A stretch of DNA of 64,000 nt from Hydrangea macrophylla (Eukaryota; Streptophyta; Magnoliopsida; Cornales; Hydrangeaceae). Below are positions 47,507-57,486 of the stretch, one piece after another; position 1 is the first letter of the stretch, and each line of letters starts with the position of its first letter. Location of the stretch: positions 47,677,162 through 47,741,161 of the forward strand of contig CM066995.1 in the NCBI GenBank assembly GCA_033977485.1, in the 5' to 3' direction. Under the pieces are notes generated by a model. It worked only from the letters and a program-made list of their open reading frames with translations, made no database searches and was not told the DNA's origin. A program made the translations under genes and the position numbers.

Positions 47507-50422
47507 TCAGGATCGTTGTCGTCCCTTCGGTCGACTCCCGCTGAATTTCATCTTAGCTTCCTTCTTTTTCTGTCTTTTGGAGAGGGGACTACCCCTTGTA
47601 GGGGTCCCGACCTCACTAGCTTGGTCAAAATCACTAACACAGTCATCAATGTCATCCACACTAAAGGGGGAGGTGGTTTCCTCTCTGGTCTCAGCTCGAG
47701 GAACATCTGTATGGTAGGAAGAGCTAGCTTCGGGACAAGATGTCCGGGCGGATGGAGAAACAATGGTATCAACTTTGACAGGATTAGGGTCATGATCTTC
47801 CAAAAGCTGAGAAAGGGCATCAAATCGGTTACCCTTCGCTAGCGGAGTATCCGAGCCATTCGTGCTTTTAGGACGGTCAGAAGTGTGGTTAGCAACAGTC
47901 TTTTTTCCTCTATCTTTGCCTGAAACAACTTGCCAGGTCCCCTTATCCTTACCGTTCCTCTTTAGAGGGTGGCGATCTGGATGGCTCAGACCTGGAGACG
48001 TAGTCCGAGAACAATCATGACCAAACTGGGAGCACTTTTTGCATCGAACCGGGGTCCATTGATATTCCAAATTGATTTTTGTTCTAATAGTATTGCCAGT
48101 CTCCTCATCTTCTGCTTCACTGTGGAATTCATTGAAGAATTCAAAATCTGCAGAAACTTCAATGCAAACACGAGCATAGGTTATACGCCTTCTACTTGCA
48201 GTTATGCGATCAACTCGAATTGGTTTCCCAATGAAACTAGAGATAAAACTGAGTCCCTTCGGATTCCAGTATTCAAGCGGTATACCATAGAAGTTTACCC
48301 AGATTGGGATGGAGTGAACCTCCTCGTTTTCAAAGGAGAAATGTGGCTTCCACGGCCGAAGAAGGAGAGGTTGACCTGCCACAAACCATGGTCCTCCTTC
48401 TAAAATTGCATCCCTAGCTTCCGTACTAGAGAATGAAAAAAAATAACATCCAGAATCAGTGGCCAACGTATCAATAAGGCCCTCATTAGCCCATAGTCGA
48501 TCAGTAACGTTAGTGACTAGGGAAAACGGAAGCTTCCTGCCAAGAAAACGGCCAACCAAGGTAGCAGTCCATTCGTCTTTCCCAGCTACAGTTAAATCCT
48601 TTGGAATTTTAAGGACAAGATTATCTTCGATCCCTCCATGGTCCACAAACTCCAAATTAAATTCCTTGCTACATACTGTGGTTCTGTAATCAATTTCCAC
48701 CTCTGAGCCCAGCTCAGTTTGGGCCAAACTGCCATTCTGACCCTCAGATTTGAATAACCCAGCCCATGATTTACGTTGGGCCCCACCAGTTACATTGTGC
48801 ACCTGACCTTGCGTAACCTCCATGTGATTAAGTGCTGCTTTGTCTGGATTTTTAGGCTTTACAGTGCATAGCTCATTCTCAATTAGACCGTTAATATAAC
48901 TGAGGCAAGAGGCATTAATTGCCGAATTGACATCATAGGGAGAAGTTTTGTCTTGAGTAGCAGCAAGCACGTGATCATTCGGGTGAGCAGGATTTGCGCA
49001 GGCCACAGGGCCCACATCCGAGAGTTGACCAAACGGATCTTTAATCTCATCAAATCCTTGTATGTGATTAACACTTGGCAGATCATAAGAAGGACAAGAG
49101 GCATTGACAAAATAGGAACCATTTGGAGGGCAAAAAGCTTCTCGGGCAGCAAACTCAGGACCTTGCGTGTTGGCCAGAGCGAGGGCCCCGCCAGGGTTCA
49201 CGTGAGAACACCCCTCATGGCTCACCCTCTTACCTACCACTTTCATATCAGCAACATTTGGACAAGACCCAACCAATTTAATGTCATTTCGGGTCCCACC
49301 AATAATATAATCTTGGGAAGCCAAGCCGCGGCTCACATTAGAAGTGCCACAATGTGACGCCTGGGCCCCACCACCTTCAATGTGCACCTGATCTTGTTTG
49401 GACCTCATGTGAAAAAAGGCATTATTTTCCAAAATTATGGGCTTTTCACTGCATAGCACCTCAACCATATGACCTTTAATCTGATTTACCCTAGTATGCT
49501 GTTTAGGCGCGTAGGGTCCATTTAGTGACTTTTCAGCATTTCCAAGAGCACCTAACTCAGTAGTAGGCACGTGGATCTTAGCTTGTGAGGCAGCACCTTG
49601 TGTACCCACATGAAGGCTGACTGCTTTATGCAGATTAGCTGGCTGTCCTTTAAGGCCATTGGGCTCAGATTGGCTTGCGTGAGATCCACCTTCGGTAAAC
49701 ACTTTGGCAATTGAAATGCTTCTACTATTTGGATCAAAAACTGTACCATCATCTTTAAGTTTGAACATATTAATATTCTGATTGGGGATGGCAAAAAATT
49801 CCGAAGAACTGCCATAAATCACCTTGCTTCCTTCTAGATTATCTGGCATATACTCCCTCCTAAGCGTTAATAAACCAAAATCCAACTCAGAAGAATGCCC
49901 AAAGGACTCCTCATGGTTAGCTTGGGATCCAACAGCTTCTTTGTGAGGACTAGGTGGAAAGGTTTCCTTCTGATCTTGTTCCTTTTTAGGAACAATAACT
50001 GAATCTTTTAGATGAGACATTGAACCAGCCTCAAAAACATTTGAACCGACTGTGAGGTCATCAACCTGATTAGAGACATCCAATACCTCTCCCGTAGGAT
50101 CATCACTGATAGCACTTATCTGCTTATTATGCATGTCCAGCTCACTTTGGGATCTCTTTCTTTTTGCAAGCTCACAAGAATCATGAATAGATCTGAAAGA
50201 GCATGTCTCCTCCACAGCAAGATCTTCATCTAACCCATCCATATTTTGTTCATCAAAATGAAACCCAGCACTCCCATTGGTAGCTTCCACATCCTCCAGA
50301 GAACCAACAGAAATGGCTTCCTCCTCCAAGCTTTCTTCATTAACCCTTATCTCTGTGAAAGGAAGTTTTGAATGTGCAAGAGGGGAGGTGCATATAATAC
50401 CATCTCGCTTGTCCAAGATCAC
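47507..50422 (-). CDS. LINE ORF1-like nucleic-acid-binding protein (DUF4283 + zinc knuckle), intact 971 codons
   Basis: Open from ATG 50422 to the stop at 47507, unlike every other gene here. Residues ~1-575 are a long polar N-terminal extension without recognised fold. It contains internally repeated segments such as VNASCPSY/INASCLSY and QVHIEGGGAQASH/QVHNVTGGAQRKS. DUF4283 is at ~605-745 (TATLVGRFLGRKLPF, LWANEGLIDTLATDSGCYFF, SIPIWVNFYGIPLEYWNPKG), a domain typical of plant L1 ORF1. A shortened CCHC-like knuckle (CKKCSQFGHDC) is at ~797, and a basic tail ends near 971. The family binds RNA and acts as chaperone in the RNP. Usual ORF1 proteins are much shorter, so the extension is unusual. 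Could be expressed, or simply young. Confidence 0.8.
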   Translation of the reverse strand: MILDKRDGIICTSPLAHSKLPFTEIRVNEESLEEEAISVGSLEDVEATNGSAGFHFDEQNMDGLDEDLAVEETCSFRSIHDSCELAKRKRSQSELDMHNKQISAISDDPTGEVLDVSNQVDDLTVGSNVFEAGSMSHLKDSVIVPKKEQDQKETFPPSPHKEAVGSQANHEESFGHSSELDFGLLTLRREYMPDNLEGSKVIYGSSSEFFAIPNQNINMFKLKDDGTVFDPNSRSISIAKVFTEGGSHASQSEPNGLKGQPANLHKAVSLHVGTQGAASQAKIHVPTTELGALGNAEKSLNGPYAPKQHTRVNQIKGHMVEVLCSEKPIILENNAFFHMRSKQDQVHIEGGGAQASHCGTSNVSRGLASQDYIIGGTRNDIKLVGSCPNVADMKVVGKRVSHEGCSHVNPGGALALANTQGPEFAAREAFCPPNGSYFVNASCPSYDLPSVNHIQGFDEIKDPFGQLSDVGPVACANPAHPNDHVLAATQDKTSPYDVNSAINASCLSYINGLIENELCTVKPKNPDKAALNHMEVTQGQVHNVTGGAQRKSWAGLFKSEGQNGSLAQTELGSEVEIDYRTTVCSKEFNLEFVDHGGIEDNLVLKIPKDLTVAGKDEWTATLVGRFLGRKLPFSLVTNVTDRLWANEGLIDTLATDSGCYFFSFSSTEARDAILEGGPWFVAGQPLLLRPWKPHFSFENEEVHSIPIWVNFYGIPLEYWNPKGLSFISSFIGKPIRVDRITASRRRITYARVCIEVSADFEFFNEFHSEAEDEETGNTIRTKINLEYQWTPVRCKKCSQFGHDCSRTTSPGLSHPDRHPLKRNGKDKGTWQVVSGKDRGKKTVANHTSDRPKSTNGSDTPLAKGNRFDALSQLLEDHDPNPVKVDTIVSPSARTSCPEASSSYHTDVPRAETREETTSPFSVDDIDDCVSDFDQASEVGTPTRGSPLSKRQKKKEAKMKFSGSRPKGRQRS

Positions 50423-50493
50423 CTACCTAGGAACAGGGAAGAGCTTTTCCTTCCTTTTCTTAACACTAGCACTCTTCATAAATGGAACCACCA

Positions 50494-50571
50494 CCCATGG
50501 GGCAGCCCTCACCATCCTAAATTTCTAGAGAGAAGGGAGAGCCCTCACCACCCATGGGGCAGCCCTCACCA
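50494..50571 (-). repeat. Tandem repeat in the 5' region of LINE F
   Basis: CACCACCCATGGGGCAGCCC (plus strand) followed by TCACC occurs twice, about 50 bp apart (near 50492 and 50549). L1 5' UTRs in other lineages carry promoter monomers; whether this is one is inference. Confidence 0.6.
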
Positions 50572-50778
50572 AGAGTCCAAATTTTATTACCTCAGAGGTT
50601 AGGCACAACATTGAATGTCATCTCACCGCTAGGGGCTACTATCGCACTAAAACATGTATGTAAGAATTGCCCTACACACCTAGAGAATTAGAATCTTCCA
50701 GCTAATTTGGTTGTCCTAGCAATGAAGGAATTTGATGTGATATTAGGGATCGACTAGCTCACTAAGTATCATACTAAG

Positions 50779-51641
50779 TTGGACTGTGTTCAGAAAAGTA
50801 TTACTTTTTCGGTACCTGGAGGTCAACCTTTTGAATTTGAGTATAACCCTATGAGTGATAGATTCCTCACCAACTGTTTAGCTAACATCAAGGCTGTTAG
50901 AACAGAAGTGGTTATCTCATCGATACCCATAGTCAGAGTCTTTGAGGATGTTTTTCAAGATATCTCTGGGGTGCCACCTAAGAGAGAGATTGATTTCTGC
51001 ATTGATCTATTCCCTAGCACTATCCCAATATCAAAAGCATCTTACAGAATGGCTCATACAGAAATGCTGGAACTAAAGAAACAAGTTCAAGAACTTGAAG
51101 ATCTAGGATTTATACATCCAAGTACATTACCCTGGGGAGCACCAGTGCTATTCATAAAGAAAAAGGACGAATCGCTTCGACTGTGTATCGACTATAGGGA
51201 GTTGAATAAAGTCACCATCAAGAACAAGTATCCCCTACCCCGAATAGAGGATCTATTTGATCATTGCAAGGAGCTACAATCTTTTCCAAGATAGATCTAC
51301 GATCAGGATACCATCAGTTACTCGTACAACCTGAGGATGTACCAAAGACAGCCTTCAGAACAAGGTACGGTCACTAAGAGTTTTTGGTAATGTCATTTGG
51401 ATTAACTAATGCCCCGGCAGTGTTCATGGATCTAATGAACAGAGTGTTCAGGCCTTACTTGGATCAATTCATCATAGTCTTCATTGATGACATCTTGATC
51501 TATTCAAAGACCAAGGAAGAACATGAACAACACTTACGAATCACAATCCAGACACTTCAAAGTCATCACTTATATGCGAAGTTCAGTAAGTGTGAGTTTT
51601 GGCTTCAAGAGGTGAAATTCCTAGGATATGTGGTCTCATAA
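50779..51641 (+). pseudogene. pol: Reverse transcriptase of element A
   Basis: Frame 50779-51294 carries the RT entry ([57 protein letters not shown]). A frameshift near 51285 moves to DLRSGYHQL, with a stop at 51376. Frame 51384-51641 has [20 protein letters not shown] and the catalytic [10 protein letters not shown]. The family converts element RNA to DNA. The IDD catalytic aspartates are present but the gene is broken. Confidence 0.9.
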
Positions 51642-52467
51642 CAAGGAATCGCTGTGGATTCATCAAAGACTGATGTTGTTTCAAATTAGACTCGACCAAC
51701 CAATCCTACTAAATTCAGAAGTTTCTTTGGACTCGCAGGTTTCTTGGACTTGCGGGTTACTATCGGAGATTCGTAGAAGGATTTTTTAAGATAGCGGCTC
51801 CTCTAACTGGTTTGACTAAGAAAGATGTAAAGTTCGAATGGAATGATAAGCATGAGCAGGATTTTCAGGAATTGAAAGCAAGACTCACCACAGCACCAGT
51901 ATTAGCAATACCAAGAAATGGCGAGATGTTCTCTATTTTCAGTGATGCATCGTACCAAGTGTTGGGATGTATACTATTTTAAGGCAGTTGAAGCCAAATG
52001 AATCGAACTACCTGACTCACGATCTAGAATTGGCAACAGTAGGATTTGCTCTCAAGATCTGGAGACACTATCTATATGGAGAGAAGTTTGATTTATTCTC
52101 CGATCACAAGAGTTTGAAATATTTGTTTACTAAAATAGAGTTGAATATGAGGCAACGCCGATTGATGGAATTAATTAAGGACTATGACTTCACATTAGAG
52201 TACCGCCCTGATAAAGCTAATGTAGTCGCAGACGCCTTAAGTCAAAAACCTCGAGGTATAGTTGCATCTCTAATGGTTAAAGAATGGAAGGCCTTGGAAA
52301 CTATAGATGAACTCGATATTCAGGTTTCTAGAGAGGGTGAAGGGCTACACTTTGGATGTCTTGTAGTGAAACCGACACATATCAATCGAATTTTGGAAGC
52401 GCAACAGAAAGACGCCGATCTTCAACTATGGTTTCAAAAAATGTCGGCAAAGGACCCAGAGGAATGA
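51642..52467 (+). pseudogene. pol: RT connection and RNase H of element A
   Basis: A duplicated short string (TTTGGACTCGCAGG / TTGGACTTGCGGG, 51726-51757) and frame changes disrupt the connection. RNase H is readable in 51967-52467 ([53 protein letters not shown]). A stop at 52465 precedes integrase. Confidence 0.85.
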
Positions 52468-53690
52468 AAAATTGGGATTGATGGAGCACTCCGGTGCAAA
52501 AATAGATTATGTGTAACCAACACAAATGGTCTAAGGAAGGATATTCTCGAAGAAGATCATAGGTCAAGATTGACAGTTTATCCAGGAGGAACTAAAATGT
52601 ATAAAGATTTGAAGAGAAACTTATGGTGGGAAGGAATGAAAAGGGATGTAGCCGAGTTCGTGTCTAAGTGATTGACTTGTCAACAAGTGAAAGCTGAACA
52701 TCAAAAACCCTTAGGACTTCTGCAACCCCTACATGTTCCAAGTTGGAAGTGCGAACACATCACAATGGATTTTATAGTTGGATTGCCCCAAACACAACAC
52801 CACCACGATGCTATTTGGGTGATTGTAGATCACTTGACGAAATCCACTCACTTTATCGCTTACAGCATGACTTTTCCAGTGGAGAAGATGAGTAGGATGT
52901 ACATTCAACAAGTTGTGCGACTACACGGAGTACCAGTGTCTATCGTATCAGATCACGATTCACGGCTTACTTTAGGATTTTGGGAAAGTATTCAAGAAGC
53001 TTTGGGAACTTCATTGAGTTTAAGTACTACTTTTCATCCACAAACCGATGGACAGATTGAACGCACGAATCAGGTTATGGAGGATATGCTCAAGGCATGT
53101 GTTATAGACTTTGAAAGTTTATAGGAAACACATCTTCCATTGATTGAATTTGCTTACAACAACAGTTACCATTCAAGTATAGGGATGGCTCCATTCGAAG
53201 CATTGTATGGACGACCGTGTCGATCCCCACTTTGTTGGACAGAGATTGGAGATAAGGAACTATTAGGGCCAGACTTGGTTAGAGAAACCAACGAGAAGAT
53301 TACAGTTGTGAAAAAGATGATGTGTGCCGCACAGAGTAGACAGAAGAGATATGCAGATAAACATAGAGGATAAGGAGTTCACTGTCGAAGATCATGTACT
53401 CTTGAAGGTATCACCGATTCGAGGAGTAGTTCACTTTGGACAGAAGAGAGACAAGTTGTCAACTCGATTCATTGGACCATTCGAGATTCTGGAACGCGTT
53501 GGGAAAGTAGCCTATCGACTTGCATTGCCACCAAAGATGTCTAGAGTGCATAATGTCTTTCATATCAGTATGTTGAGGGAATACAAGGGAGACCCTTCAC
53601 ACTCTATTGATTTCAACCATATAGAGAGATCCATGAGATTGTCACCTGCAGAGAGAGACCTGTACGTACTCTGGATCATAGCATGAAGAA
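52468..53690 (+). pseudogene. pol: Integrase of element A
   Basis: Zinc-binding and core parts are readable: LWWEGMKRDVAEFVSK-stop-LTCQQVK, with the stop in the place of a zinc-binding Cys, then MDFIVGLPQ, IVSDHDSRLT and TDGQIERTNQVMEDML with the core acidic residues D, D and E. A TAG at 53122 stands where Trp is expected, before LPLIEFAYNNSYHSS. A frameshift at ~53365 leads to the C-terminal frame (DHVLLKVSPIRGVVHF, STRFIGPFEILERVG). Dead integrase of the chromovirus type. Confidence 0.9.
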
Positions 53691-53815
53691 GCTGTGGAAC
53701 AAAGATATTCCTCTAGTGAAAGCTTAATGGAAGTATCACAATGAGAATGAAGCATCTTGGGAATTAGAATCAGAAATGAGAACTAAGTACCTGGAGTTAT
53801 TCCAAGACTAGCCGG
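53691..53815 (+). pseudogene. Chromodomain remnant of element A integrase
   Basis: Reads MKKLWNKDIPLVKA-stop-WKYHNENEASWELES and MRTKYLELF, matching the C-terminal chromodomain of Tekay-type chromoviruses, which in the family steers integration to marked chromatin. One stop inside. This is the main reason for the Tekay assignment. Confidence 0.75.
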
Positions 53816-53840
53816 CTTAGATTTCGGAACGAAATCTCTA

Positions 53841-53855
53841 TTAAGGGGGGAGGGA
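53841..53855 (+). other. Polypurine tract of element A
   Basis: TTAAGGGGGGAGGGA directly before the 3' LTR start TGTAGC; primes plus-strand synthesis in this family. Confidence 0.88.
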
Positions 53856-56800
53856 TGTAGCAACCTGCATTTTCGTGCCCCTGATAATAAATAAGATGTT
53901 TTTATTTTTATTTTTTTACTATAAGTTAATTTTAGTTGTGGTATTATTCTCATTATTAAATAAATATAACTGCTCGTGTTATTAGTTGTTAATGAAATGC
54001 CATTTTATTTTACTGTTGAGTATTATTTTAATAGTGACATTATTTGCATAAATAATAATTGTGTTGTTTTATTCTAATTACTTGTCATTAATTTTGTGCC
54101 CCCTTAGTAATTTTAATTTTAATAACATTGTTTAGACTGCGCCCTTAAGTTACCCTATAATTTGGGATTAAAACTATTAATAAAATATTAATCGCGTTGT
54201 TTATATTTTTCCCTAATATTTATTTGGGGTATTTACCTAGACTACCCGGACCAACGTAACTGAACTAACTAATCAAACTGAACCAAACGGATTAAACGGA
54301 CTGAGCTGTGTTACTGGTGATTGGACGCCATCAATCACAAGCTGTAATATTCCTGTAATCATAACGTTTATATGATTGAAGCTTGCAACTTGCTTCTTTA
54401 GTGTTCACACTTACAATTTAGTGAACTCACTGATTGTCTATATATCAAACACAATTCTTAACACAGCAACACAAATTGATTTAAAGCTTAGGCATTACTC
54501 TCTCGTTTCACTCTCACAGTAGCTCTCAAGCATCCTCCCTCTCTCGGCCATATACATATAAACACACACACACACACACACACACATTCAAGTTCCATTT
54601 TCTCTCTTCCTCTCTCAAATCACATACATCCAGTCACTTACATATTCTGGAAATTGGATGAAAAGAAAGGAAAACAGAAATAGAATCATCTTAGTGAGCT
54701 CTCAAAGCTTCAAAGAGGCCATAGCCTATATTACGGAATTTCCGTCTTTCATCGGCAAGTCGTGCCGCCTTATCTAAAGACTGGTGAGTCTCTCGAACTC
54801 ACTTATAATGTAATATTAGACATTGCGTACAAGCCTGGGGTATCAATTTTAGAGATGCATATATTTACATATATATAGTTTTGAAGGTCCAAAAATGGTG
54901 GTCTCACCAAACTCAACCAAAATGATTTCTATAAATTGGGAATCGAAGATTACAACCCTAGTATGCTCTGTTTAAAATATTATAACTTAATTTGTAACGG
55001 TTGCGACATACGGTCAAAATGAAGTTTTGACGGCTCTCGGTTTTTTATCAATAAGAAGATATACATTAAGAATTGGCGAACAAAACTTCTATATTCATAA
55101 TCTACGTGAAAAAATGAAGAGAATGATATATTATACTTGTTGTATCGTTCAGATTTGTAAAACTTGTATATACTCTGCAACTGTACAGTCCTGGGAAAGA
55201 AGACGACTCAGGACCGGTCCCAAAACATACCCAGGACCAGTCGCGACCATGACCGGTCCCGCATATGTATCCGGACCGGTCGCGACCATGACCGATCGCG
55301 CTAAAAGACAAGTACCGGTCCCGCCTCTCTGTGACAGAATGATCTGTTTGACTTAGCAGTTTTCCTAGTTTCACTAAATAGTCCTTTCACTGTGTGTTAA
55401 TTCTATTCATGACATTTAAGTAAATTATTTCTCCATTCCATTTATTATTTTACTTAAGTCATAAATGTAATTAATAAAATACCCCCCATTTGGATTCAAT
55501 AAAAATACTTTTAAAAATCAATTCCTTATAGATAAAAAGTTAACTTTTCCTCCAAATGCAAAAGTACCAAATTTTGCACAGTTTATGATATTGGAGCAAT
55601 ATTTTTACTATGTTCCCTTCCTTTTAAAAATTCTAAAAATCATATTTGACATATGGGGATATAAATGAACTATTCGTGGGACTTTTAAACTCTTGAATCG
55701 AAAATCTTATTTTCCACTATACTTAGTCGTTTTTGCCATTCTAGGTCAATGGTTGACTTTTCTGGACTAAGTTGTTTTAATTCGTAATAATCATATGTCT
55801 ATTAGCTCTGATACTTTATATGAGAATAGGAATTTGTCACTCTGATTTCCATTTGTAGTGATCAAGATATGACTAGATTTGCTGCCATATTAAAGAAAAA
55901 TAGAAATCGCTCTAATACCTTCTATAAAGAAAATGCGAAAAGAAAGATCTAAGTCATATCGCTCCAATACCTTTATAGAAAAATATATAAAGAGAGAACA
56001 AGTCATGTGTCCGCTTTGATACCTTTACATAATGAGAAAATGAATAAGTTACGCATTTGCATAGTCGAGTTAGCATGTTTGAAAGGGGCCGTCTGGTCAG
56101 CATATATGTTGTGAGAAGTGAGTAAAGGGAACATGTCTCGGGACGAGTGACCTTAATTATCCCAGGCCGCTATTGATACAGTAGGTTAATTAAGAAGGAT
56201 TGAGCCTTGGCCGCTTGAGATACGGTGGTCAGTCAGAGTCTTGTGATAGCCTTAATTATTCCAGGCCGCTGCAGATATGGTAGATTAATTAAAAGGGCTG
56301 AGCCCAGGCCACATTTGATACGGTAGGTTAGTCTTGTGGTAGCTTTAATTATTCCAGGCTGCTTCAGATATGGTAGACTAATTAAAGTATTCCACCGATT
56401 ATTATTGTAACCTTGAATGTCTAGGTACGTTCAGGCTGCCCTAAATATGGCAGACATATCGACAGACCTTCTAAATTAACGGCATTGTGCTGCGCGGTTC
56501 TAGGTGGATCGAATGAGTCAAGAGATTGGGATCGAGATTAAAGAGTTAGTGAGATGAGATGGTTTCATTGTTCATGCATGGTCTTAAATATTCATTATTC
56601 AAACTATTATTAATTATTATCATGTGATGACTAGAATAATGGATTAACTGTACTCTAAGGTACTGAACATTTATAATAATTGTTAATGTACTTTTATATA
56701 CATTACTTGCGTGTTCGTTATACTCACTCGGCTTTCATTGGCTGATGACTTTATTTTGTCCTGGACATCCAAAATGTTCAGGAAATGGTTATGCAGGACA

Positions 56801-57110
56801 ATATGATTATGGCAGTTAGAGAAGCCTGTAGCGTTACTTTTATAATTTAATAAAGTTGTAATAAGGATATGGATAATGTTTTTAATTTGAATAAGACGGG
56901 TTGTGCCTTAAGGATATTTTATTTAAGGACATTGTAATATTATTTGAAGTTGTAATATGTTTAATATTATCTTCCCTGCTGCTTTACATACTCTATTTTC
57001 TGGTACATGTTAAGCTAAGTACAGGACAAGCGATCCATCACTTGTCATGACCTACAAGTCCAAAACGAAAACGAAAATTTTTCCTTATTTTGCTACGCTG
57101 GGGCATGACA
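53856..57110 (+). repeat. 3' LTR of element A
   Basis: 3255 bp uninterrupted; serves as reference for the 5' LTR. It has (AC)n at 54563-54585, an expanded GGACCGGTCC/GGTCGCGACC palindrome array (55211-55325), GCTCTGATACC-like words (55800-56030), and degenerate CCAGGCCGCT...GATAC tandem repeats (56150-56390). Ends GGGGCATGACA. Confidence 0.95.
55211..55325. repeat. Palindrome array GGACCGGTCC / GGTCGCGACC in A 3' LTR
   Basis: GGACCGGTCC (55211), CAGTCGCGACC, ACCGGTCCCG, GGACCGGTCGCGACC (55273), ACCGATCGCG and ACCGGTCCCG follow each other. The 5' LTR keeps only the two ends (about 18295-18322). Confidence 0.88.
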
Positions 57111-57486
57111 AAACCAGTTTTCAGTTTCTGCTGATAAGTTATATGAATGGAATATTGATGGATTATCTGAATAGGAAATCCTCAATAGGTTAACCCATAT
57201 GACCATGGTGGCCAACAATTACATAACCAATCATGATGTAAGTCAAACTGAGATAGTTGATTTATTTGTCACAGGATTTAGTGAAATGCTTAAATCTTGG
57301 TGGGAAAGGCATCTCACTGAAGAATCTAGAGAGAAAATTAGATATGCTATTCAACATGATGATGATGGAAATCCCATCTTTGATGAAAAAGTAGGACGTG
57401 GTGTACCTGATAAAGTTAATACATTAATATATACTATAGTCAAACATTTTGTTGGAACCCCTAGTAATATAACTGCTAGAGTCCAT
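57111..57486 (+). pseudogene. Caulimovirid capsid protein fragment (right of element A)
   Basis: The frame continues the viral text left of A and includes frame 57199-57510 (VANNYITNHDVSQTEI, SEMLKSWWERHLTEESR). The Trp/Glu-rich helical pattern resembles the capsid domain of caulimovirid polyproteins. It lacks the downstream Cys/His finger. At ~57484 the text switches to a movement-protein fragment, so the capsid gene is truncated. Stop codon at ~57172. Confidence 0.7.

Larger units (their letters stand above)
47322..50585 (-). mobile_element. Element F: ORF1-only LINE (L1-type) derivative
   Basis: 3264 bp flanked by a perfect 15-bp TSD, ATTACCTCAGAGGTT (47307-47321 and 50586-50600). This length of TSD fits target-primed retrotransposition rather than LTR integration. 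Minus strand: a 5' region with a tandem repeat, one 971-codon ORF1-like gene, then ~185 bp of T-rich 3' UTR. The 3' end is only a short A-rich run (GAAAAACC). ORF2 (endonuclease/RT) is wholly absent while both ends seem retained, so this is an internally deleted, trans-mobilised derivative. A 5'-truncated LINE would have lost ORF1, not ORF2. Confidence 0.8.
47161..50778 (+). pseudogene. Protease region of element A, split by LINE F
   Basis: Sequence before F carries the retropepsin active site as FDMSATHSFIA, with Met-Ser where the family has Ser-Gly, so it is inactive. After F (50601) it resumes with LGTTLNVISP and reaches VILGID-stop (50757), the stop being TAG at a conserved Trp. The region leads straight into RT. 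Confidence 0.85.
16941..57110 (+). mobile_element. Element A: Tekay-type Ty3/Gypsy chromovirus, host of four nested insertions
   Basis: Starts TGTAGCAACCTG and ends GGGGCATGACA, with an iMet primer site at 28426, gag, protease, RT, RNase H, integrase with chromodomain, the PPT GGGGGGAGGGA (53845-53855) and a 3' LTR of 3255 bp. Removing the B block, C, D and F leaves about 12 kb, a normal size for a long-LTR Tekay element. All coding parts carry stops or frameshifts, several of them TGG-to-TAG changes at expected tryptophans. Insertion order: caulimovirid first, then A, then B, C, D and F. Confidence 0.93.
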
